Shown piece by piece: positions 57,510 to 64,000 of a stretch of DNA of 64,000 bases. The notes under the pieces are model-generated. The model made no database searches, had not been told where the DNA came from, and was given only the letters and a program-made list of their open reading frames with translations. The stretch lies in assembly GCF_900103405.1 (NCBI RefSeq), contig NZ_FNHX01000001.1, positions 124,001-188,000 of the forward strand. The letters are read 5' to 3'. Within the stretch, counting starts at the first letter, position 1. The number at the start of each line of letters is the position of its first letter. The translations under genes and the position numbers were made by a program. Source of the stretch: Polaromonas sp. JS666. Its GTDB lineage: Bacteria > Pseudomonadota > Gammaproteobacteria > Burkholderiales > Burkholderiaceae_C.

Positions 57510-58145
57510 TCAGCCGAAGTGCACCAGGTTCAGGATGGGCAGCGGGCCACCCGGGAATTGCGCCAGGCGCGCGCCCACGGCCAGCGCGCCCAGGTCTATG
57601 CCCGAGAAGCCGAGTTTGGCGATCAGCGCGGCCACAGTCGCTTTGGCCGCGGCATCATCGCCCGAGAAGAACAACACACGCTTGCCGCCTTCGCTGCCCG
57701 GGTCGCCGGCCAGTAGCTGGGCCTGCAGGTGGTTAAACGCCTTCACGACACGCGCGCCGGGAACGAGGTCGCTGAACACCTCGCTCGAAAGCCGGCCGTT
57801 GAGTTCGGCGGGCTTGAACAGCGGCGCTTCAATCGGGTTGTTGGCGTCGATGGCGATGCGGCCGCCGAAGTTGGGCAGGCCGGCCAGCGCGGCCGGCAAG
57901 CGGCCCCAGTTGACGGCGACAAACACGATGTCCTTGGCGGCCGCTTCTTCGCGCGTGCCGGCTTTGATGGTCGGGCCCAGTTCGCGCACCAGGTCCTTGA
58001 GCGAGTCCGGACCGCGGCTGTTGGACAGCGTGGCGGGTATGCCGTGGCGGGCCAGGTTTTTGGCGAAAGCCGTGCCTATGGCGCCGGCACCGATGATGCC
58101 TATGCTGGGGATGCTGGCGCTGCTGTTGTGGGTGGGGGTAGACAT
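57510..58145 (-). CDS. NADPH-dependent F420 reductase-like oxidoreductase
   Basis: 211 residues with Rossmann loop SIGIIGAGAIGTAFAKNLAR, motif DIVFVAVNWGRLPAALAGL and SDLVPGARVVKAFNHLQAQL, matching the F420-reductase/NADP-oxidoreductase coenzyme family that is widespread in organisms without F420. Substrate unknown. The start at 58145 is at the family's N-terminus. A perfect inverted repeat ATTCACTC/GAGTGAAT (58148-58178) lies in its 5-prime leader. LysR gene divergent. Confidence 0.85.
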   Translation of the reverse strand: MSTPTHNSSASIPSIGIIGAGAIGTAFAKNLARHGIPATLSNSRGPDSLKDLVRELGPTIKAGTREEAAAKDIVFVAVNWGRLPAALAGLPNFGGRIAIDANNPIEAPLFKPAELNGRLSSEVFSDLVPGARVVKAFNHLQAQLLAGDPGSEGGKRVLFFSGDDAAAKATVAALIAKLGFSGIDLGALAVGARLAQFPGGPLPILNLVHFG

Positions 58146-58217
58146 GAATTCACTCCTTGGGTTGTTGATAGAGTGAATGATGGGATTTGGATTGTGTTTT
58201 GATAAGCAGGTAATGAC

Positions 58218-58232
58218 TTGAATCATCTTCAA
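58218..58232. promoter_or_regulatory. LysR-type binding site (T-N11-A)
   Basis: TTGAATCATCTTCAA is a perfect inverted repeat with T-N11-A inside, 21 bp before the LysR start codon and 73 bp before the divergent oxidoreductase, the usual position for autoregulation and divergent activation. Confidence 0.6.
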
Positions 58233-58253
58233 GCATTGCTTTAAGATGCAGCC

Positions 58254-59183
58254 ATGGAGACCCTGGCCAACCTCGAATCCTTTGTACGCAGCGCAGAGGG
58301 CCGCAGCTTCTCCGAAGCGGCGCGGCGCCTGGCGCTGACACCGGCGGCCGTCAGCCGCAATGTCGCCATGCTGGAGCGCAACCTCGGCGTGCGCCTGTTT
58401 CAGCGCTCCACGCGCAAGCTCACTTTGACCGAAGCCGGCGAGCGCTTCCTGGCATCGATAGGCGGCAACCTCGATGCTTTGCAATCCGCCATCGCGGCCC
58501 TGGCCGACGACAGCGGCGCGCCCGCCGGCCCGCTCAAGGTCAGCATGTCGCCCACCTTTGGCGTCGAACACATACTGCCGCTGCTGCCGGCTTTCCTCGA
58601 GCGCTATCCGCTGGTGCGCCCCGACTGGTATTTCGAGAACCGCCCGGTCGACCTGATCGCCGAGAGTTACGACGCCGCCATAGGCGGCGGTTTTGAACTC
58701 TCGCCCGGCGTGGTGTCGCGACCCCTGGCGCCCATACACCTGGTCGCGGTGGCTTCGCCTGCCTTTATGGCCGGCCGCCAGCTGCCCACCGATCCCGCGG
58801 GCCTGGCCGCGCTCAGCGGCATCCTCATGCGTTCCAGCGCCACGGGCCGCGTCCGGCAATGGTTGATGCGCGACGCGGCCGGCACTGAAATGCCGGCCGT
58901 CCAGCCCGAATCCGTGGTGGTCAACGACCCCACCGCCATGCGCGCCGCGGCCCTGATGGGCCTGGGCGTGACCTTGCTGGCCGTGCCCGACGTGCTGCCG
59001 CAGCTGGAGCGCGGCGAGCTCGTCAGGCTGCTGCCGCGCTGGTATGTGGATGCGGGCGCCATCTCGATTTACTACGCCACGCGTAGCCAGATGCCCGCCA
59101 GGACCCGTGTTTTTATTGACTTTGTCGCCGAGGCCTTCGAGCGCGAACAATTGGGCCGGCGATTTGCCGGCAGCCTGGGTTAG
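58254..59183 (+). CDS. LysR-family transcription regulator
   Basis: 309 residues: an N-terminal winged helix (SFSEAARRLALTPAAVSRNVA, LEKNLGVRLFQRSTRKLTLT-like) and a periplasmic-binding-type effector domain (LKVSMSPTFGVEHILPLLPA). Probably controls the divergent F420-reductase-like gene through the site at 58218. Effector unknown. Confidence 0.94.
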   Translation: METLANLESFVRSAEGRSFSEAARRLALTPAAVSRNVAMLERNLGVRLFQRSTRKLTLTEAGERFLASIGGNLDALQSAIAALADDSGAPAGPLKVSMSPTFGVEHILPLLPAFLERYPLVRPDWYFENRPVDLIAESYDAAIGGGFELSPGVVSRPLAPIHLVAVASPAFMAGRQLPTDPAGLAALSGILMRSSATGRVRQWLMRDAAGTEMPAVQPESVVVNDPTAMRAAALMGLGVTLLAVPDVLPQLERGELVRLLPRWYVDAGAISIYYATRSQMPARTRVFIDFVAEAFEREQLGRRFAGSLG

Positions 59184-59266
59184 GGACTCCATGGCGCCGC
59201 CTGCAGGCACGGCGGACTTCCACCACAATCGCTGTCTTCACATCTCCCTCGCACCAGAAGGCAGTC

Positions 59267-60181
59267 ATGACCCAATCCCTCAAAGTCGCCGTGATGGGCG
59301 CAGGCGCCGTCGGTTGTTATTTCGGTGGCATGCTCGCGCGTGCCGGCCATGAGGTCGTGCTGGTCGCGCGGCCCCAGCATGTGGCGGCGATTGAGCGCGA
59401 CGGCCTGCGCATGGAAACCCGCATGTTCGACGAGCATGTGCGCCTGGCCGCCAGCAGCGAACCGGCTGCCGTCAAGGGCGCCGACCTGGTGCTGTTTTGC
59501 GTCAAGTCCACCGACACCGAATCGGCCGGCGCATTGATGCGGCCGCATCTCAAGCCCGACACCCTGGTGCTGTGCCTGCAAAACGGCGTGGACAACGCCG
59601 ACCGCCTGCGCGCGGTGCTGCCCGAAACTGCCGTGGCCGCCGCCGTGGTCTATGTCGCGACTGAAATGGCCGGCCCCGGCCACCTCAAGCACCACGGCCG
59701 CGGCGACCTGGTGATCGAGCCTTCGGCCCTCAGCGACAGCGTGGCGCAAGCCCTGGTTGCCGCCGGCGTGCCCACCGAGATCTCGGCCAATGTGCGCGGC
59801 GCGCTCTGGGCCAAACTCATCCTCAACTGCGCCTACAACGCCGTCTCGGCCATTGCCCAGCTGCCTTACGGCAAGACGGTGCAGGGCGTGGGTGTGATCG
59901 ACGTCATGCGCGACGTGGTCGCCGAATGCCTGGCGGTCGCCAAGGCCGAAGGTGTGCAGGTGGCCGGCGACGTGCATGCCGCCGTCGACAAGCTGGCCGG
60001 CAGCATGCCCAAGCAGTACGCCTCCACCGCGCAAGACCTGGCGCGCGGCAAGCCCACCGAGATCGACTACCTCAACGGCCTGATCGTCAAACGCGGCGAG
60101 GCGCTGGGCGTGGCCGTGCCCGCCAACCGGGTGTTGTGGGCCATGGTCAAGCTGCTTGAAGGAAAAGCCGCAGCGGCCTGA
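59267..60181 (+). CDS. 2-dehydropantoate 2-reductase family protein
   Basis: 304 residues: Rossmann loop VMGAGAVGCYFGGMLARAGH, catalytic region LVLFCVKSTDTESA, NGVDNADRL, and the C-terminal ketopantoate reductase domain with the Lys and Asn (AKLILNCAYNAVSAI) that bind substrate. PanE makes pantoate for coenzyme A; the family has paralogues with other ketoacid substrates, so the pantothenate role is likely but not certain. GAAGGCAGT precedes the ATG. Confidence 0.87.
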   Translation: MTQSLKVAVMGAGAVGCYFGGMLARAGHEVVLVARPQHVAAIERDGLRMETRMFDEHVRLAASSEPAAVKGADLVLFCVKSTDTESAGALMRPHLKPDTLVLCLQNGVDNADRLRAVLPETAVAAAVVYVATEMAGPGHLKHHGRGDLVIEPSALSDSVAQALVAAGVPTEISANVRGALWAKLILNCAYNAVSAIAQLPYGKTVQGVGVIDVMRDVVAECLAVAKAEGVQVAGDVHAAVDKLAGSMPKQYASTAQDLARGKPTEIDYLNGLIVKRGEALGVAVPANRVLWAMVKLLEGKAAAA

Positions 60182-60292
60182 GCTCCCGGCAGCCGGCGGG
60201 CGCCCGGTTTTTTCCGTGTAGACATCGCTTGGTGAACGACTCCTTCCCCGCCGGGGGAAGTGGCAAGAAAAATGGCCAGGGCAGGGCGCAGG

Positions 60293-60319
60293 CGTCACAA
60301 ACCGGCAGCGTCAATCGTC
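60293..60319 (+). promoter_or_regulatory. ECF41-type sigma-factor promoter (copy 1)
   Basis: CGTCACA (60293-60299), a 16-bp spacer and CGTC (60316-60319) match the ECF41 consensus TGTCACA-N16-CGTC except for the first base. It is repeated almost unchanged upstream of the cupin gene, and the copies share about five in six positions from the -35 box to well past the -10. It drives the SDR gene 52 bp downstream. Confidence 0.75.
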
Positions 60320-60370
60320 ATAGAGGCAGGTGGGACTCAACTTCGAGCCACTCAACCTGAAGGAACATCT

Positions 60371-61126
60371 ATGAAAATCGTCGTCATCGGAGGCTCAGGC
60401 CTCATCGGATCCAAACTCGTCAACATCCTTCGCCAGCGCGGCCACGAGGCCATCGCGGCATCACCGGCATCCGGCGTCAACACCCTCACCGGCCAAGGGC
60501 TGGCGGAAGTCCTTGCGGGCACCCAGGTGGTGGTCGACGTGGCCAACTCGCCTTCATTTGAAGACAAGGCCGTGCTGGAATTTTTTGAAACCTCGGGCCG
60601 CAACCTGCTGGCGGCTGAAGCGGCCGCCGGTGTCACGCACCACATCGCGCTCTCCGTCGTGGGCACCGACAAGCTGGTGGAAAGCGGTTATTTCCGCGGC
60701 AAGATCGCCCAGGAAAAAATCATCAGGGCCAGCAGCATCCCCTACACCATCGTGCACTCCACCCAGTTCATGGAATTCCTGGGCGGTATCGCGCAGTCGG
60801 GCACCGAAGGGCAGACGGTGCGCCTGTCGCCGGCCTTTGTGCAACCCATCGCGTCCGACGACGTGGCCGCCGCGATGGCCGACTTCACGCTGGGCGCGCC
60901 GGTCAACGGCACGGTCGAGATCGCCGGCCCGGAGAAAGTGCGCTTGCCGGACCTCGTGCAGCGCTTCCTGACGGCAAGCAATGACCCGCGCAAGGTCGTC
61001 GCCGACCCGCAGGCGCGCTACTTTGGCGCCGAACTCAAGGACGACACCCTGGTGCCGGTCGGCAAGGCGCGTTTGGGCGGCATCCGGTTTGAAGAATGGT
61101 TCAGCAAGTCGCAGGCTCGCGCCTAA
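60371..61126 (+). CDS. NmrA-like atypical short-chain dehydrogenase/reductase
   Basis: 251 residues: NAD(P)-binding loop IVVIGGSGLIGSKLVNILRQ, VVVDVANSPSFEDKAVLEFF and a C-terminal variable region without the classic YxxxK catalytic pair; HYAPVG-like DYFRGKIAQEKIIRAS holds a Lys. It resembles NmrA/HSCARG-type redox sensors, often encoded in ECF41 regulons alongside other small oxidoreductase or decarboxylase genes. Start at 60371 follows AAGGAAC. Substrate unknown. Confidence 0.85.
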   Translation: MKIVVIGGSGLIGSKLVNILRQRGHEAIAASPASGVNTLTGQGLAEVLAGTQVVVDVANSPSFEDKAVLEFFETSGRNLLAAEAAAGVTHHIALSVVGTDKLVESGYFRGKIAQEKIIRASSIPYTIVHSTQFMEFLGGIAQSGTEGQTVRLSPAFVQPIASDDVAAAMADFTLGAPVNGTVEIAGPEKVRLPDLVQRFLTASNDPRKVVADPQARYFGAELKDDTLVPVGKARLGGIRFEEWFSKSQARA

Positions 61127-61148
61127 ACAGCGAGGAGGTAGGCGCCGG

Positions 61149-61175
61149 TGTCACAAACCGGTGCCGTCAATCGTC
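61149..61175 (+). promoter_or_regulatory. ECF41-type sigma-factor promoter (copy 2)
   Basis: TGTCACA (61149-61155), a 16-bp spacer (61156-61171) and CGTC (61172-61175): an exact match to TGTCACA-N16-CGTC. It lies 59 bp before the cupin gene start. With copy 1 it indicates one ECF41 sigma factor, not encoded in the window, controlling both genes. Confidence 0.8.
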
Positions 61176-61234
61176 ATAAGGGCAGGTGCATCTCAATTCG
61201 AGTCACTCAACCAAGCCCTTTAAAGAGCCTCACC

Positions 61235-61908
61235 ATGAAGAAAATCTGTATTTCCCTGTTTCTCGCAAGCGCCGCCTTGCTTGCCCAGCCCGCCACGGCC
61301 GCCGGCCTCGAGGGCGTGACTGTCAAGCCGGTCATGGCCAAGGACCTGTCCGACCTGCCGGGCAAGGAAGGCTAAGAACCTGTTCACGGCCTAAACGGGA
61401 CCGCGCAAGCACCTTCTCGGGATGGGATGCAAGGCGCGGCGCGCTGCCCATAGCACCGCTATGGGTTAGCGCCGCAACGCCGCAGACCGCCCGAGAAGGC
61501 GCTTGCCCTCCGGGTTGGGGTGAAATCGGGCGATTGAGCCACCCAGGCCCTTGCATGGGCATGAGCCCATGCGGCGTGCCCGGTCGGCCCACTCATCCCG
61601 ATTGCACCCCAACGCGGTCCCGTTTAGGCCGTGAACAGGTTCTAATGATTACGGTGGACTACGCCCCCGGCGCCGCCGACCCGGTGCATCGCCATCACGC
61701 GCATGCCTTTGTCTATGTGCTTGAGGGCTCCATCGTGATGCAGGTCAAAGGCGGCAAGGAAGTCACCTTGACGGCCGGCCAGAGCTTTTATGAAGGCCCC
61801 AACGACATCCATACCGTGGGCCGCAATGCCAGCGCCACCCAGCCCGCGAAATTCCTGGTGCTGCTGCTCAAGAAGAAAAAAGCCGAGGTGCTGGAACTGG
61901 TGAAGTAG
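61235..61908 (+). pseudogene. Secreted cupin gene, split by a foldback element
   Basis: The 5-prime part encodes a signal peptide (MKKICISLFLASAALLAQPA) and 26 mature residues ending DLSDLPGKEG before a stop at 61373-61375 created at the insertion border. The 3-prime part (61645-61908, 87 codons) encodes the cupin core MITVDYAPGAADPVHRHHAH, EGPNDIHTVGRNASATQPAK. In related proteins these two parts are contiguous. The 269-bp element at 61375-61643 lies between. Small periplasmic cupins with this signature (conserved His metal ligands) are common. The gene is inactive unless translation re-initiates at the ATG at 61645, which would give a protein without signal. Confidence 0.85.
61375..61643. 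mobile_element. 269-bp foldback/MITE-like element with 31-bp perfect terminal inverted repeats
   Basis: Termini 61375-61405 and 61613-61643 are perfect reverse complements over 31 bp, beginning AGAACCTGTTCACGGC. Inside are two nested arm pairs: 61405-61421 with 61490-61506, enclosing CCCATAGC/GCTATGGG (61447-61465); and 61514-61530 with 61597-61613 (one mismatch), enclosing GCATGGGC/GCCCATGC (61553-61572). CTA occurs at each border (61372-61374, 61642-61644) and may be a target duplication. No transposase is encoded, so mobility needs a helper. Family not identified. Confidence 0.85.
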
Positions 61909-62036
61909 GCACCAAAATGTGAACCAGCCCCGGAAGGTGCACGCATTTGGGGCAATGCGCCCGGCATGCCGGCGCATGCGGGGGCAAAAAAGCCGGTTTC
62001 AGGCCGCATTCCCGGCGGCACAGTAGTTGCTTTGAG

Positions 62037-62172
62037 TGATCCGCCCGGCTAACGACGGCCGGGCAAGGCGCGGCCTGTACCTATGTAGGGGCCGTTGCCC
62101 GGCGGATCAATGGATAACGACGTCCACTTCCAGCCTCCCACTTTGGGGGCGCCTGGGGGTGGATTTTTTTTT
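62037..62172 (+). promoter_or_regulatory. ANTAR-type antitermination leader of the formate/nitrite transporter gene
   Basis: First hairpin: CCCGGCT (62044-62050), hexaloop AACGAC (62051-62056), GGCCGGG (62057-62063). Second: TGGAT (62111-62115), hexaloop AACGAC (62116-62121), GTCCA (62122-62126). Each loop has A at position 1 and G at 4, the ANTAR hallmark. TCCAC (62123-62127) can instead pair with GTGGA (62159-62163), extending into a long stem followed by T9 (62164-62172), an intrinsic terminator that shares bases with hairpin 2. Outer helix TGATCCGCC/GGCGGATCA (62037-62045/62101-62109) and another hairpin lie between. Gene 62211 follows. Confidence 0.75.
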
Positions 62173-62210
62173 GGCCGTTTGAGGCCGATAGCAAAAAACT
62201 TGAGGAACAT

Positions 62211-63023
62211 ATGGCTTATCTAGTGCCTTCGGAATTTGTGACCAAGATGGTGGACGCGGGGGAGTCCAAGATATTCATGTCCACCCGCGACACCGTTATC
62301 CGGGCCTACATGGCCGGCGCCATCCTGGCCCTGGCGGCCTGGTTCGCCGTCACCATCAATGTGCAGACCGGCCAGCCCCTGCTGGGCGCCGTGCTGTTCC
62401 CGGTGGGGTTTGTCATGCTCTACCTGTTCGGCTTTGATTTGCTGACCGGCGTCTTCGTGCTGTGCCCGCTGGCGCTGATCGACAAGCGCCCGGGCGTCAC
62501 CGTCAAGGGCGTGCTGCGCAACTGGGGCCTGGTCTTTACCGGCAACTTCCTCGGGGCCTTCACCGTGGCCGTGATGATGGCCATCTACGTCACCAACGGC
62601 TTCTCGACGGAGCCCAGCGCGGTCGGCAAGGCCATCGGCGTGGTGGGCGAGAACCGCACCCTGGGCTACCAGAAGTACGGCGCCAACGGCATGCTCACGC
62701 TCTTCGTGCGCGGCATGCTGTGCAACTGGATGGTGTCGGCCGGCGTGGTCGGCGCGATGATCTCCACCCAGGTCAGCGGCAAGGTGATCGCGATGTGGAT
62801 GCCCATCATGCTGTTTTTCTACATGGTGTTCGAGCACTCCATCGTGAACATGTTTCTGTTCCCCTCGGGCCTGCTGCTGGGCGCGCACTTCACCATCATG
62901 GACTACCTGATCTGGAACGAAATCCCCACGGTGCTGGGCAACCTGGTGGGCGGCCTGGCCTTCACCGGCTTGACGCTGTATGCCACCCACGTTAAAACCG
63001 GACCGACCCGTTCCTTCAAATAA
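62211..63023 (+). CDS. Formate/nitrite transporter family protein
   Basis: 270 residues, six membrane helices, FNT family pentameric channel. Signatures are GFDLLTGVFVLCPLALIDK, LVFTGNFLGAFTVAVMMAIY, RGMLCNWMVSAGVVGAM (the conserved LCNWMV segment) and FEHSIVNMFLFPSGLLLG. Formate (FocA) and nitrite (NirC) types cannot be separated from sequence alone; the ANTAR leader and the downstream phosphatase/kinase favour nitrite. GAGGAAC lies six bases before the ATG. Confidence 0.92.
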   Translation: MAYLVPSEFVTKMVDAGESKIFMSTRDTVIRAYMAGAILALAAWFAVTINVQTGQPLLGAVLFPVGFVMLYLFGFDLLTGVFVLCPLALIDKRPGVTVKGVLRNWGLVFTGNFLGAFTVAVMMAIYVTNGFSTEPSAVGKAIGVVGENRTLGYQKYGANGMLTLFVRGMLCNWMVSAGVVGAMISTQVSGKVIAMWMPIMLFFYMVFEHSIVNMFLFPSGLLLGAHFTIMDYLIWNEIPTVLGNLVGGLAFTGLTLYATHVKTGPTRSFK

Positions 63024-63042
63024 TCCGCCTCCACAACAAAAG

Positions 63043-63073
63043 CCCTCGCGCCTGCCAGTTGCGCGAGGGTTTT
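63043..63073 (+). terminator. Terminator-like hairpin after the FNT gene
   Basis: CCCTCGCGC, loop CTGCCAGTT, GCGCGAGGG, then TTTT, 12 bp before the next start codon. The T run is short, so it may only reduce expression of the phosphatase/kinase. Confidence 0.65.
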
Positions 63074-63084
63074 GCCGCCACCCC

Positions 63085-64000
63085 CTATGTCCCCTGAACT
63101 GAAGATCTCGGCAGGCCAGTATTCGGACAAGGGCCGCAAGGAAAGCAACCAGGATTTCCACGGCATCTACGTGCCGCAGGAGCCGCAGCTCAGCGCCAAG
63201 GGCATCGCCATCGCGCTGGCCGACGGCATCAGCAGCAGCGCCGTCAGCGACGTGGCCAGCCAGTACGCCGTCGCCGGTTTCCTGGAAGACTATTACTGCA
63301 CCTCGGAAGCCTGGACGGTCAAGACATCGGCCGAGCGCATCCTGAGCGCCACCAACTCCTGGCTGCATGCGCAGACGCAAAAAAGCCCTTACCGCTACGA
63401 CCAGGACAAGGGTTATGTGTGCACCTTGAGCGCCATGGTCATCAAGTCGGCGACCGCGCATATTTTTCATGTTGGCGATTCACGTATTTACCGCCTGCGC
63501 GGCAAGGCGCTGGAGCAGCTCACCCGCGACCACCGCGTGTGGATCGCCCAGGGCCAGAGCTACCTGGGCCGCGCGCTGGGCTTCAAGCCCCAGCTGGAAA
63601 TCGACTACCAGACCCAGCAGCTGGAGCCGGGCGACATCTTTTTGCTGGCCACCGACGGCGTGTACGAACACGTGAGCGAGCACGACATGGCCGCCATCAT
63701 TCGCAGCCATGCCGATGAAGCCGGCGGGCTGGATACTGCCGCGAAGTCCATCGTCGGCAAGGCCTTTGAGCGCGGCAGCGCCGACAACCTCACGGCCCAG
63801 GTTGTGCGCGTCGACGCGCTGCCGCGCCGCGAGGCCGGCGAGATGCTGCAGCAGCTGTCGGGCCTGCCGCTGCCGCCCATGCTGGAGGCCAGGGCGCAGT
63901 TTGACGGCTACACCATTGTTCGCGAAGTGCAGGGCAGCAGCCGCAGCCATATCTACCTGGCCACCGACAACGACAGCGGCGCGCTTGCCATCCTCAAAAC
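63085..64000 (+). CDS. PP2C phosphatase fused to a Ser/Thr kinase (5-prime part)
   Basis: The frame is open from ATG 63085 to the window edge (305 codons). Residues about 5-240 form a PP2C phosphatase: GRKESNQDFHGI, IALADGISSSAVSD, VGDSRIYRLRGKAL, LLATDGVYEHV and GSADNLTAQVV hold the metal-binding acids. From about 275 an N-terminal kinase lobe begins (FDGYTIVREVQGSSRSHIYL, with AILK as the candidate ATP lysine). Such bifunctional proteins are, to my knowledge, found in nitrate-assimilation operons. The rest lies outside. Confidence 0.85.

Noticed and set aside
61186..61908. A continuous open frame through the foldback element, as an intact gene
   Set aside because: Its upstream part is not in the frame of the signal peptide and its middle is the element itself. 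Only the last 87 codons are the cupin domain.
62044..62126. Guanidine-II (mini-ykkC) riboswitch, because both loops contain ACGA
   Set aside because: The stems close around a hexaloop AACGAC rather than an ACGR tetraloop, the hairpins are far apart, and the gene is not a guanidine exporter or carboxylase. The shared strand with a terminator fits ANTAR control better.

Overview
The window is high-GC chromosomal DNA from a betaproteobacterium, most likely Burkholderiales of the Comamonadaceae type (Polaromonas, Rhodoferax or Variovorax-like). The evidence is the aerobic benzoyl-CoA (box) pathway with BoxR, a Liv-type aromatic-acid ABC transporter, the core order exbB-exbD-lpxK-trm112-kdsB-adk, and a dispersed repeat of a kind I associate with this family. 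Genus is inference. No phage, plasmid, insertion sequence with a transposase, or CRISPR array was seen.

Layout. 1-12.2 kb is a benzoate module. On the minus strand a flavodoxin, benzoate-CoA ligase, periplasmic binding protein, LysE-type exporter and LivHMGF lead away from a shared control region at about 7.98-8.11 kb. On the plus strand boxR, boxC and boxB lead the other way. The usual BoxA reductase is absent and the flavodoxin may stand in for it. 12.2-14.6 kb has a TRAP permease pair with a DUF488 gene. tRNA-Pro(TGG) and tRNA-Arg(TCT) flank a single-domain response regulator (14.7-15.6 kb). 15.7-23 kb holds a GST, acyl-CoA dehydrogenase/phosphotransferase/Crp genes, and an enoyl-CoA hydratase plus 3-hydroxyacyl-CoA dehydrogenase that could serve the lower box pathway. 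23-31 kb has a FimV-like protein, a D-2-hydroxyacid dehydrogenase, lexA with two SOS boxes, an asparaginase and an M14 peptidase. 30-45 kb is housekeeping: adk, kdsB, trm112, lpxK, exbDB, xseA, sodB, icd, clpS, clpA, cls, sbcB.

45-58 kb is accessory: a saccharopine-dehydrogenase-like gene with a divergent Lrp regulator, small secreted or membrane proteins, a GST, trhO, a PHB-depolymerase-like esterase behind a PhaR-like palindrome, an EF-hand protein, and an OmpR/EnvZ-type pair beside an outer-membrane barrel. 58-64 kb has a LysR/F420-reductase-like pair and panE, then two genes behind near-identical ECF41-type promoters (TGTCACA-N16-CGTC). The second, a secreted cupin, is split by a 269-bp foldback element with perfect 31-bp inverted termini.

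The most striking structure is the leader at 62037-62172, before a formate/nitrite transporter. It has two hairpins with the same hexaloop AACGAC (A1, G4), and the second is mutually exclusive with a terminator ending in nine T. This is the architecture of ANTAR (NasR/NasT/EutV) antitermination targets. The next gene is a PP2C phosphatase fused to a kinase, a pairing I associate with nitrate-assimilation operons, so the right edge is probably the start of a nas/nir operon.
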